A stretch of DNA of 64,000 bases from Algoriphagus aquaeductus (GCF_003253485.1 NZ_QKTX01000004.1:310001-374000); one strand, 5' to 3'. Shown: positions 24,812 to 34,591, counted from the stretch's first letter. Numbers and translations are program-made. The notes: generated by a model from the letters alone, not told the origin.

Positions 24812-25885
24812 ATGAATTTTTGCCTTTCGTTCAAAAACACGTTGAAAGTACTCTTCGCTGCCATTTTGCTGTTTGCAAGTGGTTGCTCCAAAAATGTCAC
24901 GATGACCCGACTGGTACCCGCTCCAGTCACTGTACCCAGCCATGTACAGAAAATAGTTTTGGTAGATCGGACCAAGCCTCAAAGCGAAGGCCTGGCCATT
25001 ATCGAAGGGATCATCACTGGTGAACTCCCATTTGAGGTTCGGAATGCTGTACAGGCTACCCTCTCCTCCCTGCAAATGAGTCTGAATTCCTCCCCGAGAT
25101 TTCAAATCGTGAGAGCCACCGAGCGCCTTCCGGGTGGGATTTTCGGACAGATGTTCCCCAATCCGCTGGATTGGTACACGGTGGAGCAACTCGCCAATCG
25201 ATATGATGCGGATGCGGTTTTGACTTTGGAAAATTTCAGCTCAGATTTCGTAGTCACGGATCAGCAGCGCTTGATCAAAAAGACGGTGACCGAAGGCAAA
25301 ACCTCCCGACAAATCGAGGTGCAGGGCTGGTATGTCGAAGGCGTGGCCAATGTCAGCGCAGGATTCCGTCTGTATGATCCCAAGGATCGGAATATGATAG
25401 ATCAGCAGCGCTTTGAAAAGAAAAACCTCTGGTCGGCAGAGGGAGAAACCAAAGCTCAGGCCTTGGCTCTTTTGATCTCCAAAGCAGATGCTGCCCGAGC
25501 CGTAGGAGAAATGGCAGGTGCGGGCTATGCGACCAAGATTGCTCCGATGTATGCGGAGATTAACCGAGGCTTTTTCCCCAAATCCAAAACCAATCCAGCC
25601 GTGGCTCAAGGTGCCCGACTCGCTGAAGTAGATCAATGGGAGCAAGCGATTGAAACATGGAAAGCCGCTTTGCCCGGGGCAGATGAAGAAAGCGGGGGAA
25701 TGCTTGCCTACAATATCGGTGTAGGCTATGAAGTATTGGGATCTCTTGATTTGGCAAAAGAATGGGCAGGCCGTGCCTACACGGACTTTGGACTCAAAAA
25801 AGGAAGAAACTATACCCGGACTTTAAATGGCTTGCTACAGCAGCAGGCCCTACTGGATCAGCAGATGGAAAAACAAGATTATTGA
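24812..25885 (+). CDS. DUF6340-type lipoprotein
   Basis: 357 residues from ATG 24812 (MNFCLSFKNTLKVLFAAILLFASGCSKN), giving a lipoprotein signal; the frame is open 48 bp further upstream, but that part overlaps the terminator. The N-terminal half has the pattern KIVLVDRTKPQSEGLAIIEGIITGELPFEV, a curli-CsgG-like beta region that assigns to DUF6340 by overall look. The C-terminal third is TPR-like helical (QWEQAIETWKAALPGADEESGGMLAYNIGVGYEVLGSLDLAKEWAGRAY). Periplasmic or outer-membrane-anchored; function unknown. Confidence 0.8.
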   Translation: MNFCLSFKNTLKVLFAAILLFASGCSKNVTMTRLVPAPVTVPSHVQKIVLVDRTKPQSEGLAIIEGIITGELPFEVRNAVQATLSSLQMSLNSSPRFQIVRATERLPGGIFGQMFPNPLDWYTVEQLANRYDADAVLTLENFSSDFVVTDQQRLIKKTVTEGKTSRQIEVQGWYVEGVANVSAGFRLYDPKDRNMIDQQRFEKKNLWSAEGETKAQALALLISKADAARAVGEMAGAGYATKIAPMYAEINRGFFPKSKTNPAVAQGARLAEVDQWEQAIETWKAALPGADEESGGMLAYNIGVGYEVLGSLDLAKEWAGRAYTDFGLKKGRNYTRTLNGLLQQQALLDQQMEKQDY

Positions 25886-25950
25886 ATTAATTATTAGTGA
25901 ACCATTTGAATATTCACTCTTGATTTATTTTCTTAAGAAAAAATCAAGAA

Positions 25951-27102
25951 ATGAAGCATTTTTTACAAGTACTAAATGTATCCCTCGCTTTGGTCATTTG
26001 GGGATGTAATTCTTCTGATCGAAATTCAAATCTGAGCTCATCGGATTGGGAATTAGAAATCGTGGATTCCCTTCAAATTCAGTCCTTGGAGAGTTTGGAT
26101 TTGATGGATATCCATCCGGAACGTGGACTTTTTCTTTTTAATGTGCAGAAAGAAAACGCCCCCATGATTCTGGTGGATAAGAATGGAGAAATCCTTCATC
26201 GCTTAGATGTACCCAAAGATGCCCCTACCGGTTTTGGCGGGATTTGTTCTGGAGCAATTTTCTCGGGAGATTCCATTCTCATTCAAGGTAGAAGAGGCAT
26301 CTATTCATATGACCTTAAGTTCAATTTTTTAAGCCGCTTGAATCGCCCCTATCCTCCAAAAGGCATGATATACGTCGGCTTTGATCACCTCCGGACTGCC
26401 AACACCTACGAAGGACCGGCCTTGATTTCTTTTTCCGGCAATCCCCAAACAGACTATCCGCCCAATCAACGGGAGTTTTATGAAAATTTTAATGGATTGG
26501 ATCTGATTCCGGTTTCAACCCTCGAATTCAAGCCTATTGCCCCTCTTCATCCCGACAGTCGTTACCTCAGTTCGGGAATGGCTTTTAATCTCATTTCGCT
26601 CACCTTTTCCATATCCAACAGCCAGCTTACTTATGCACATCCTACAGATTCGATGCTGTATGATATGGATTTGATGGACCCACAACTGCGTCAAAAGGCC
26701 ACCAAAATCCCCTTTGACAAGTTTGTACTTAGAAATGGTTTTCCTTTTGGCAGTCAGGAGGACTATGATGGACCTACGGATTATGAAGGCCAGCTTTCGA
26801 ATATTTTTAAAGTAGGCGATAATGACCTCCTTCTGTATTATTCTGGAATCAAAAAAGAGGACTTGCCACCTCTGACACAAGATAGAGCTTCACGTCGAAA
26901 TGAAATCAACCGCATGAATCCTCAAAAGTGGATGGTAAGAGATGCTCAGAATAAATTCACCAAACCAAAGCTCGTGTCTCCAAAATACAGAATTGTGCGA
27001 GTGGATTCTCAAAACAGGATTTGGGCGATGCAAAATGTCAATCAATTGGAGGAAGAACCTGAGGTAGTCACTGTTTACCAACTCAAACTCATTAGAAAAT
27101 GA
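25951..27102 (+). CDS. DUF4221-like beta-propeller lipoprotein (first of a pair)
   Basis: 383 residues. MKHFLQVLNVSLALVIWGCNSS is a lipoprotein signal. The rest is beta-rich with repeating patterns (PMILVDKNGEILHRL, ILIQGRRGIYSYDLKFNFLSRL, RIVRVDSQNRIWAM), consistent with a six-bladed propeller or DUF4221 protein of Bacteroidota. Its stop overlaps the start of a similar lipoprotein (ATGA), so both are made together. They share layout but little identical sequence, indicating an old duplication or two family members. Function unknown. Confidence 0.75.
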   Translation: MKHFLQVLNVSLALVIWGCNSSDRNSNLSSSDWELEIVDSLQIQSLESLDLMDIHPERGLFLFNVQKENAPMILVDKNGEILHRLDVPKDAPTGFGGICSGAIFSGDSILIQGRRGIYSYDLKFNFLSRLNRPYPPKGMIYVGFDHLRTANTYEGPALISFSGNPQTDYPPNQREFYENFNGLDLIPVSTLEFKPIAPLHPDSRYLSSGMAFNLISLTFSISNSQLTYAHPTDSMLYDMDLMDPQLRQKATKIPFDKFVLRNGFPFGSQEDYDGPTDYEGQLSNIFKVGDNDLLLYYSGIKKEDLPPLTQDRASRRNEINRMNPQKWMVRDAQNKFTKPKLVSPKYRIVRVDSQNRIWAMQNVNQLEEEPEVVTVYQLKLIRK

Positions 27103-28268
27103 AAAACCAACTTTGGCTATTTTCAGCCGCACTCCTGATTTTTTATTCCTGCAGCCAAAAGGAAGAGTCCCTTCCTGAAAAACCTCTTTCTGAACAGCAA
27201 TTCGAGTTTGAAATATACGATTCGCTGGTAGTGGACTATTTGGGGAATCTGTATTTGGCGGATATCTCCGAGGATGGAAACACTTTTCTGCTGATCGATC
27301 AACAAACGGATACGCTTTTTGTAACTGATTCTCAGGGGGCAATCATTCATAAATTCAGCAAAAAAGGAGAAGGCCCCGGAATGTACCCTGAAGGGAGATT
27401 AGGCCCACCAAGATTTTTAAATGATGAAGAAATCATCATTCCGTCGTGGAAAGGTTTTTATCTCTACTCCTTATCAGGAGATGCTACAAGGACCTTTTCT
27501 CCTGAGTTTAACCCCACGACTTCATTTGTTAATCAATATGACAATAGCCTAGTGAGCTATCAGAAAAAGATTTATTATCCTCTGGAAGGAAGGATAGCAA
27601 ATGAACTTGGGGTAGAAGGCCGGGAATTTCAGACTAAAGTCAGAAGAGTGGAAGTGCTAGATCTAAGCAGTGGAAAGTTTACTCCTGGGATTCCTTTTCC
27701 GAAAACATCAAAATTTAGTACTGGTGAGAAAAGTTTTCTCAATGTCAACTACAATACTACGCTAACCAGCAAAGATGATTCGCTCTATGTGGCCTTCAGA
27801 AATGAGCCGGTTATTTATGGATACCATTTTTCACAGTTGGACACTCCCACAACCCGATACACTATTCCATTTGAGGAATTTATTGAAAAGGAGCCAAAGG
27901 ATGCCGAAAAATTCGGACCCTATGAGGCTAGGGATTTGTATGTCGGTGCGATCAATTCCTTCTACCGAACAGAAAAAAAACGGTTTCTGATTAAATTTAA
28001 TCGAGGTCTAACTGACGAGGAATATCAAGAGATTTTTGCACTTATCGAAAAAGATCAGGAGGCAGGCTTTGAAAAAATGAAACAGATCAATACCAACGGA
28101 AGCATTCTTTTCGATGGGAAATCACTAAGCTCACTGATCAAAAAACCAATAAGTTTAGGCTTTACCTACGAGTTCATTTCTGAGGATGAAATCTGGTTTT
28201 CAGCAAATTTTGAAGAAATCGAAAATGACTATTCCGTCATCTATAAAACCCGTCTCGTCTCAAAATAA
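27099..28268 (+). CDS. DUF4221-like beta-propeller lipoprotein (second of a pair)
   Basis: 389 residues with lipoprotein signal MKNQLWLFSAALLIFYSCSQKE. Beta-rich propeller-like repeats are visible, for instance FLLIDQQTDTLFVTDSQGAIIHKFSKKGEGPGMYPEGRLGPPRF, where the K-x-G-x-G-P-G motif is common in six-bladed propeller lipoproteins next to SusCD or peptide systems. It overlaps the preceding gene by 4 bp and is followed by a strong terminator, defining a two-gene operon. The K-G-E-G-P-G motif is lacking in the first protein, where DAPTGFGG stands at the equivalent place. Confidence 0.75.
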   Translation: MKNQLWLFSAALLIFYSCSQKEESLPEKPLSEQQFEFEIYDSLVVDYLGNLYLADISEDGNTFLLIDQQTDTLFVTDSQGAIIHKFSKKGEGPGMYPEGRLGPPRFLNDEEIIIPSWKGFYLYSLSGDATRTFSPEFNPTTSFVNQYDNSLVSYQKKIYYPLEGRIANELGVEGREFQTKVRRVEVLDLSSGKFTPGIPFPKTSKFSTGEKSFLNVNYNTTLTSKDDSLYVAFRNEPVIYGYHFSQLDTPTTRYTIPFEEFIEKEPKDAEKFGPYEARDLYVGAINSFYRTEKKRFLIKFNRGLTDEEYQEIFALIEKDQEAGFEKMKQINTNGSILFDGKSLSSLIKKPISLGFTYEFISEDEIWFSANFEEIENDYSVIYKTRLVSK

Positions 28269-28295
28269 GCCCCTCCCAAAACCTGCTTTTTCCAC

Positions 28296-28333
28296 TCGCG
28301 GGGAAGGTCACCTGACTTTCCCCGCGATTGTTT
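28296..28333 (+). terminator. Terminator of the propeller lipoprotein pair
   Basis: Strong GC stem TCGCGGGGAA facing TTTCCCCGCGA with a mid-size loop, then TTGTTTAT. It separates the lipoprotein pair from the Asp-box protein gene. Confidence 0.7.
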
Positions 28334-28361
28334 ATATTCCCTCCTGATCAAAGAAAACCAC

Positions 28362-30869
28362 ATGCAAAAATCAACTTACCTCATTCTCCTTGCTGCAGGA
28401 CTGATTTCCTTCAGCTCCTTGGCACAGGACATCAAACCCACCTCCGAAAAAGCCCTGCAAGAATCTGTAGACAAGCACAAAGCCATGCTGTCCTCCACGC
28501 CACTTAAGGATTTCAAAGCCCGAAACGTCGGCCCCACCAACATGTCAGGCCGTATCGTAGATCTCGAGGTGGCCAACAATACCAACACCTTTTACATCGC
28601 AGCAGCTTCTGGGGGCGTATGGAAAACCGAAGACAACGGTCAGTCCTTTACCCCGATTTTTGACCATCAGGGCGCTTTGGGAATCGGCGCCATGGCGCTT
28701 TCCAAGTCAGACAACCAAGTCCTTTGGGTAGGTACAGGCGAAAACAATTCCAGCCGGTCTACTTATGCCGGAGCAGGTCTATACAAATCCACCGACGGGG
28801 GCAAAACCTTCCAAATGATGGGCTTGCTCCACTCCCACCATATCGGTCAAATTCAGATTCACCCGACCAATCCGGATATCGTGTGGGTTGGGTCGATGGG
28901 TTCCCTATACTCCAAAAACAAAGAGCGGGGGCTCTATAAAACCACTGACGGAGGGAAGACTTGGAAAAAAGTCCTCTACATCGATGACAACACCGGCATC
29001 ATCGACATCAAAGTCCACCCAACCAACCCGGATGTGCTTTTGGCATCAAGCTGGGAGCGATTCCGTCAGGCGCATGACTTCATCGGCAACGGAAAAGGAT
29101 CAGCGATCTGGAGATCGGAAGACGGTGGAAACACCTGGAAGAAAGCCGTGGAAGGATTCCCACAGGATGAATTTGTAGGCCGAATCGGCTTTGACTTTGC
29201 TTTATCCCAACCCAATATAGTCTATGCTTTGCTGGACAATCAGGGCAAATCCGACAAACCCGCTCCTGCCCCAAGACAGCGTGGCAATCAGCAGCAGGAG
29301 GAAAATCCGATCAAAATAGAGGACTTCAAAGACATGACTTTGGATCAAGCCTTGGCTTTGGATGACAAAAAGCTCGAATCCTTTCTGAGACGAAATCAAT
29401 TTGCCACCAAATACACCCCTGCCGAACTCAAGCGACAGCTGAAAACCGGTAAAATTACCACCACCCAGATCGCCAACTACCTGGGGGGTGCTGTGGATGC
29501 CAATGCGGCTATGTTTGGTCAGCCGATCAAAGGAGCAGAAGTGTACCGATCTGAAGACGCCGGCAAGAGCTGGAAAAAAGTTTCGGAATCCGACATTAGC
29601 CAATTGTATAACTCCTATGGCTATTACTTTGGTGAAGTGCGGGTAAGCACTTCGGACGAAAATGAAGTATTTGTATTGGGCGTACCACTCTTGGTCTCCA
29701 GAGACGGAGGGAAAAACTTCTCCCGTACTGACTCCATCGGTAGACCCCACTCTGATCATCAAGCCATGTGGATCAATCCTAAGGACAGCAAGCACATCTT
29801 ACTCGGCAATGACGGTGGATTATACCGTAGCTATGGAGGCGGTGCGCGTTGGGATCACCTGAACACACAGATGCCGATCTCGCAGTTTTACTCCATCATG
29901 GTAGATGATGCCAAGCCTTACAACATTTACGGAGGCATGCAAGACAACGGCGTTTGGTTTGGCAAATCCACCAACAAGCCCGAAGATCCATGGGAGCCAC
30001 TTCTGGGTGGTGACGGCATGGTGGTCGCGGTAGATACTCGAAACAACAATATCGTCTACACTGGATCGCAGTTTGGAAACTACATGCGAATCAACAAAGA
30101 GACCGGAGAAAGACGACGCATCACACCGGGTCATGACATCGGAAATGCCCCTAACCGCTGGAACTGGAGAACCCCTGCCGAGCTCAGCTATCATAATCAG
30201 GACATCGTATACATGGGTTCGCAGTACGTCTACCAATCGCTCGACCAAGGAAACACCTGGAAAACGATCTCTCCTGACCTAACCAAAAACCAGAAAAGCG
30301 GAAACGTGCCTTTTGCCTCTCTTACGGTGGTGGAAGAATCTCCTCTCGAATTTGGCACGCTCTACGCCGGTTCGGACGACGGCAATGTCTGGGTAACCCG
30401 AAACAACGGTGGCAATTGGACCAGTCTCAATGCTGGGCTTCCCCAGGACCGCTGGGTAAGCAGTATTTCTCCTTCAAGATTCAAAGAAGGGCGAGTGTAC
30501 ATCACCTTGAATGGCTACCGATACGATGAGTTTAACACGTATGTCTACATGAGTGAGGATTACGGCAAAACCTGGGTTTCGATCAAATCCAACCTGCCGG
30601 ATGAATCTACCAACATCATCATCGAAGACCCAAAAATGCCAAACCTGCTGTATCTAGGCACAGACCATGGCTTGTATGTGAGTATGGATGAAGGAAAAAA
30701 CTGGAACCTTTACCAAGGCGAAATCCCGAACGTAGCCATCTACGACATGGTCATCCAGCAGCGTGAAAACCATCTGGTGGTCGGGACCCACGGCCGTAGC
30801 GTCTATGTCATCGACCTCAAACCGATTCACGAGTGGGCAACACCAGGACCACTGGTCATGGAAAAGTAA
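28362..30869 (+). CDS. Secreted Asp-box (BNR) / VPS10-like beta-propeller protein
   Basis: 835 residues with signal peptide MQKSTYLILLAAGLISFSSLA cut before QDIKP. At least seven Asp-box-type motifs (S/T-x-D-x-G-x-T/S-W/F) are visible: TEDNGQSF, STDGGKTF, TTDGGKTW, SEDGGNTW, SEDAGKSW, SRDGGKNF and SEDYGKTW, as in sialidase/VPS10 propellers. An acidic, Gln-rich insert near 310-370 (RQRGNQQQEENPIKIEDFKD) separates two propellers. Periplasmic or surface-exposed. Enzymatic activity cannot be asserted: catalytic sialidase residues (R-I-P, Tyr/Glu) are not recognisable. Family members are often about 1000 residues with a C-terminal extension missing here. Confidence 0.82.
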   Translation: MQKSTYLILLAAGLISFSSLAQDIKPTSEKALQESVDKHKAMLSSTPLKDFKARNVGPTNMSGRIVDLEVANNTNTFYIAAASGGVWKTEDNGQSFTPIFDHQGALGIGAMALSKSDNQVLWVGTGENNSSRSTYAGAGLYKSTDGGKTFQMMGLLHSHHIGQIQIHPTNPDIVWVGSMGSLYSKNKERGLYKTTDGGKTWKKVLYIDDNTGIIDIKVHPTNPDVLLASSWERFRQAHDFIGNGKGSAIWRSEDGGNTWKKAVEGFPQDEFVGRIGFDFALSQPNIVYALLDNQGKSDKPAPAPRQRGNQQQEENPIKIEDFKDMTLDQALALDDKKLESFLRRNQFATKYTPAELKRQLKTGKITTTQIANYLGGAVDANAAMFGQPIKGAEVYRSEDAGKSWKKVSESDISQLYNSYGYYFGEVRVSTSDENEVFVLGVPLLVSRDGGKNFSRTDSIGRPHSDHQAMWINPKDSKHILLGNDGGLYRSYGGGARWDHLNTQMPISQFYSIMVDDAKPYNIYGGMQDNGVWFGKSTNKPEDPWEPLLGGDGMVVAVDTRNNNIVYTGSQFGNYMRINKETGERRRITPGHDIGNAPNRWNWRTPAELSYHNQDIVYMGSQYVYQSLDQGNTWKTISPDLTKNQKSGNVPFASLTVVEESPLEFGTLYAGSDDGNVWVTRNNGGNWTSLNAGLPQDRWVSSISPSRFKEGRVYITLNGYRYDEFNTYVYMSEDYGKTWVSIKSNLPDESTNIIIEDPKMPNLLYLGTDHGLYVSMDEGKNWNLYQGEIPNVAIYDMVIQQRENHLVVGTHGRSVYVIDLKPIHEWATPGPLVMEK

Positions 30870-30896
30870 AGTTGAGCAAACCTCAAGTTTGAAACT

Positions 30897-30938
30897 AAAC
30901 AGGCCCTTCCGCTTTTCGAAAGGGCCTGTTTTTTTTTG
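30897..30938 (+). terminator. Terminator of the Asp-box protein gene
   Basis: AACAGGCCCTT/AAGGGCCTGTT stem with an inner TCCG..CGA loop, followed by T8. The remaining gap up to 31105 holds no gene; at about 31033-31060 it has the degenerate repeat CTTCGGTCTTCCGTCTTCGG, also seen inverted near 53311 and 58240. Confidence 0.85.
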
Positions 30939-31105
30939 ATCTGGATGATTAAAATCCTATCTGGATATATGGAACTTCACCAGCAGCCTAGTTAGAAGTT
31001 CAAATGAATGCGGGATTGAAAATTCTTGGACTTCTTCGGTCTTCCGTCTTCGGTCTCCCAGCCAAAATGATAGGAATATTCGTCTACAGGCAGAATAGCG
31101 TCTTA

Positions 31106-31681
31106 TCAGAAAATTCTAAACCCTACCGAAAGCACCCATTGGTTGATTCTATTGTCTGTGTCGAAATTGCCGATATTCTCGGTCCATTTGCTGAGACCTC
31201 CTTCATACTTTGCGTCGACAGACAGATTTCCCAAGTCAATTCCCAAACCTGCCTGATAGCCCAAAGTGGCATTTTTAAATTCAACATTATCAATTGTATT
31301 TCCGGCTTCCTTCAATTTGGAATTGATATTTAGGCTGGCAATCGGTCCAGCCTGTAGTCTCAGAAGTTTGAAAAACCTCATGCCAACCATGACCGGTACA
31401 TCCAAGCGATTGAATTCTGCTTTGATTTGATCCTGATCATTGAGAAACTTCCCACTGGTCTGAGTAAATAGGAGTTCTGGCTGGACAAAAAACCCTCCTG
31501 CTCCGATTCGTCCAAAAACACCGACGTGATACCCAGTCTGTGCACCTTGTGGCACAAATTGTTCATTTTTGAAATCAACCTCGGTACTGCTCAATCCGGC
31601 CTTGATGCCAAATCCTCCCTGAGCAAATACGTTGAGGGCAAAAAAGCCCAAAAACATTGCGGCTAAAATGATCTTTTTCAT
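31106..31681 (-). CDS. Outer-membrane beta-barrel protein, PorT-like
   Basis: 191 residues with signal peptide MKKIILAAMFLGFFALNVFA cut before QGGFG. The mature part has the typical alternation GFGIKAGLSSTEVDF, GYHVGVFGRIGAGGFFVQPELLFTQTSGKF, LDVPVMVGMRFFKLLRLQAGPIASLNI and ends WVLSVGFRIF with a terminal Phe, as in the outer_membrane_beta-barrel (PorT/OMP_b-brl_2) family. Function unknown. Monocistronic; the next gene on this strand, a response regulator, stops 75 bp upstream of its ATG. Confidence 0.85.
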   Translation of the reverse strand: MKKIILAAMFLGFFALNVFAQGGFGIKAGLSSTEVDFKNEQFVPQGAQTGYHVGVFGRIGAGGFFVQPELLFTQTSGKFLNDQDQIKAEFNRLDVPVMVGMRFFKLLRLQAGPIASLNINSKLKEAGNTIDNVEFKNATLGYQAGLGIDLGNLSVDAKYEGGLSKWTENIGNFDTDNRINQWVLSVGFRIF

Positions 31682-31756
31682 AGAAATTGGATTTTGGTTT
31701 AGTTTACTGCTAACGTCCTCTCCGCAATTCCATTGCCAAGAATTTTTAACAACCGG

Positions 31757-32116
31757 TCACGCAGCCGTGCTTTTGGCCAAAAAATATAAATCCTGGAAGT
31801 CAAACGGCTTTGGAACCAACGCATCAAACAATTCTCCGCCCTTACCTCTATAATACTCGATATCACCTGAAGTAAATCCGATGACGGGAATACGTTGCAT
31901 CGCTGTACTCTCTCTGACGTGATGAACTAACTCCACACCATCCATTTCAGGCATCATCATGTCCGTCAGGATTACCTGAAATTTGGGATCAAACTCTAAA
32001 AACCGAAGGGCTTCTTTACCATTTCTTGCCACAACCACTTCATCATTTGACTTCTCAAAAATCTTCCTTAAAATCAGCAAATGGAGGGCATTGTCATCGA
32101 CCAAAAGAACTCGCAT
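31757..32116 (-). CDS. Single-domain response regulator
   Basis: 119 residues, receiver domain only, no output domain. The acidic pair D7-D8 (LLVDDN), phospho-acceptor D52 (LTDMMMPEMDG), T82 (GFTSGD) and K103 (VPKPF) are all present, so it should be phosphorylatable. Works by protein contact, CheY-like. No histidine kinase is encoded nearby, so its partner is unknown. It is read in the same direction as the beta-barrel gene, 75 bp away, and may or may not share its transcript. Confidence 0.9.
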   Translation of the reverse strand: MRVLLVDDNALHLLILRKIFEKSNDEVVVARNGKEALRFLEFDPKFQVILTDMMMPEMDGVELVHHVRESTAMQRIPVIGFTSGDIEYYRGKGGELFDALVPKPFDFQDLYFLAKSTAA

Positions 32117-32178
32117 AACAGGTTAGATTGAAATGAAAAAACACCAGCTTGAGACAAAAGTTATAAAAAGAGAACTAA

Positions 32179-32209
32179 ATAAAAAAGGCTGTCAGTCAGC
32201 CTTTTTTAT
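32179..32209 (-). terminator. Terminator of the NSS transporter operon
   Basis: Symmetric stem AAAAAAGGCTG/CAGCCTTTTTT around TCAGT; A-tracts on one side and T-tracts on the other make it work in both directions. It ends the long minus-strand run that starts at 40050. Confidence 0.85.
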
Positions 32210-32230
32210 TTAGTAATTGAATGATTCGGA

Positions 32231-33616
32231 CTAGGCAGCTTGTGGGGCTCCAAACAATCCAATCATATTCAAAATCAGCAAAATGATTACAATCGGACAA
32301 ACCCACTTGATAAAGAACATCCAACCTGAACGATAAATACCTTTAAAGCCCGGTGCACCATTGGCCAACTCATCAGCATAATCACTGATCTTCTGTCCCC
32401 ATCCTGTATACAAGGCTAGCATCAGACAGATCACAATCACGGCGAATGTTCCGAAAATGAAGTCCATGGCTCCGAAAAATCCAACCAATTCATTGCTAAG
32501 GAAAGTAAATCGAATCTCTGCGAATACATTCCCTTCGATAGAGGATAGCGCCGACGGAACAGACATAATCATTGCTGCAATCCCTACAGTCCAAGTCGCT
32601 TTTTTACGATCCCATTTTCTGTCGTCAATCAAATAAGCAACTGGCACTTCCAGCATTGAGATAGTAGAGGTCAATGCGGCAACCATCAACAAAATAAAGA
32701 AAAGTCCACCGACGATATTTCCACCGGGCATGGCATCAAATACCTTAGGCAACACGTCAAAAACCAAAGCTGGTCCAGCAGCAGGATCTTTGCCAGGAAG
32801 CAAAGCAAACAATGCAGGGAAAACCATCAATCCTCCCAACAATGCCACCGCCGTATCCATTCCGGCGATCCAGCCTGAAGATTGAATGATGTTTGACTTT
32901 TTATCCAAATAAGAACCAAACGTGATCATCAAACCCCACCCAACAGACATGGAGAAAAACGCCTGACCCAAAGCCTGAAGGATTACCGTTCCGTTGATTT
33001 TTGAAAAGTCCGGGTTCAGATAATATTGAATACCGGCCTCAGCTCCCTCCAAGGTTACAGATCGTCACGCAATAAACAGGATAATAATGAAAAGGATGGG
33101 CATCAAGAACTTGGCAGCTTTTTCAATTCCGCCCGAAACTCCTCCCAACACGATCAAAATGGTCAAAAGAATAAAAAAGAACGTCAATGGAATGACATAC
33201 ATTGGAGTCTCTACGAACTCATCAAAATTCACAGGAATATTGATGATTTCAGTCACGATATACCCTACAGTCCAACCGGCAATCACTGAGTAGTAGCTGA
33301 AAACAAAAAAGCAGACCATCACGCAGAGTACCCCGGCCAATTGCCAGAATTTGTTTCCTCCGGTCTCACGAATGGCTCCAATGGGGTTTTTGCCAGATCT
33401 TCTTCCTAGAGCAATCTCATTGAAAAGAAGGGGTAGACCGATGAGCAATACGCAAAGTATGTAGACAAAAACGAACGCTCCTCCTCCATTTTCTCCGGTG
33501 AGGTATGGAAATCGCCAAATGTTGCCAAGTCCAACAGCCGAACCAGCCGCGGCCATGATAAAGCCAAGACTCGATCCAAACTGACCTCTGTCCTCGGTAT
33601 TAGAACTTACTGCCAT
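32231..33616 (-). pseudogene. Sodium-dependent (NSS/SNF) transporter interrupted by an in-frame TGA
   Basis: Two consecutive pieces in one frame together make a complete neurotransmitter:sodium symporter of about 461 codons. The first (33065-33616) carries TM1 GFIMAAAGSAVGLGNIWRFPYLTGENGGGAFVFVY, the Na+/substrate site; it ends ILFIIILFIA then TGA at 33065-33067. Continuing in the same frame gives RSVTLEGAEAGIQYYLNPDFSKINGTVILQALGQAFFSMSVGWG, the normal continuation in this family. There is no frameshift. It is thus a nonsense mutation, a sequencing error, or readthrough; a restart at TTG 33052 could not make a working transporter. Sequence on both sides is otherwise well preserved, so loss is recent. 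Confidence 0.85.
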
Positions 33617-33655
33617 AGATAATGCTAAAGTTAAATTAAGGGTATAAACTGCTTT

Positions 33656-34591
33656 TTAAGAGCGGGCTAAGATAATTTGTTTTGCCAAAATACCTATTCC
33701 CGTTCGGAAACTTTTGGGTTCAAATCCCAGTTGTTTTCTGGCTTTTTCGATGATAAAACCTGTTTTCATCGGGCGTTTGGCAGGCTGCTTAAACTTTGCA
33801 GAATCCGTCTGCTTGATTAAGGTTTTGTTAAGTCCAAAATACTCGGCAGTTTCTATGGCCATTTGATAAGGCGTCAAAAGATCTGCCCCGGAAATATTGA
33901 ACACCCCTTCTGCCTTCTTTTTTGAAATCAAAATACAACCCGCTGCCAAGTCTTCTGCTAAAGTCGGTGTCCTTACTTGGTCGTCTACCACCTGAATTTC
34001 TTTTCCGGCTTCCAATGAAGACTTCACCCAAAGGATAATATTGGACCGACTGAGATCATTGGCGATTCCATATACCAAAACTGTCCGGGCAATAGCCCAT
34101 CTTAGCTTGGAGTTTTTGACGATTAGCTCTCCTTCCAATTTGGTCTGTCCGTAATAGTTGACAGGATCGGGAGTGGCTTCTTCATCATAGGGATTTTTTC
34201 CATCTTCTCCTGAAAAAATAAAATCTGTGGAAACGAAGATAAAATGGGCGTTGATTTTTTCTGAAGCTTCCACCAGATACTGGGTGGCGAGCACATTGGC
34301 CCGGTGACAGGCATCCTGATTAAGCTCACATTCATCTACATGGGTCATCGCTGCCCCGTGAATGATGACTTCTGGCCTCAGTGCCAGCAGTACCTCTTCG
34401 ACCTGCTCTTGATTTTCGATATCCAGGGAATGATATTGAAATCCGCTTCCCGAAAGTCTACAGCTTCCTCTACCGGTGGCCAGGACATCAAATTGACCTT
34501 CTGACACCAACTGATCCACCAGTTTTTGTCCGAGTAAGCCATTGGCACCCGTGATGAGAAGTCTAGGCTTATTTGTTGGACGGGTAGACAT
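33656..34591 (-). CDS. RmlD-like NAD(P)-dependent sugar-nucleotide reductase / SDR family
   Basis: 311 residues from ATG 34591 (MSTRPTNKPRLLITGANGLLGQKLVDQL), which carries the G-x-x-G-x-x-G dinucleotide motif; an ATG 18 bp upstream is possible. Extended SDR of the dTDP-4-dehydrorhamnose reductase type: IHGAAMTHVDECE, FVSTDFIFSGEDGKNPYDE and the catalytic Y-x-x-x-K in NYYGQTKLEGE. Whether it acts in dTDP-rhamnose synthesis is doubtful, as rmlABC are not near; related stand-alone proteins have other substrates. Start overlaps the cyclophilin gene by 23 bp, so it belongs to the eight-gene run. Confidence 0.88.
   Translation of the reverse strand: MSTRPTNKPRLLITGANGLLGQKLVDQLVSEGQFDVLATGRGSCRLSGSGFQYHSLDIENQEQVEEVLLALRPEVIIHGAAMTHVDECELNQDACHRANVLATQYLVEASEKINAHFIFVSTDFIFSGEDGKNPYDEEATPDPVNYYGQTKLEGELIVKNSKLRWAIARTVLVYGIANDLSRSNIILWVKSSLEAGKEIQVVDDQVRTPTLAEDLAAGCILISKKKAEGVFNISGADLLTPYQMAIETAEYFGLNKTLIKQTDSAKFKQPAKRPMKTGFIIEKARKQLGFEPKSFRTGIGILAKQIILARS

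Noticed and set aside
29202..29795. 197-residue frame antisense to the Asp-box protein
   Set aside because: Lies wholly inside a well-supported gene and shows only shadow translation of its repeats.
33053..33064. Frameshift in the NSS transporter
   Set aside because: Both halves are in the same frame (12 bases between stop and the apparent restart), so the lesion is a nonsense codon rather than an indel.
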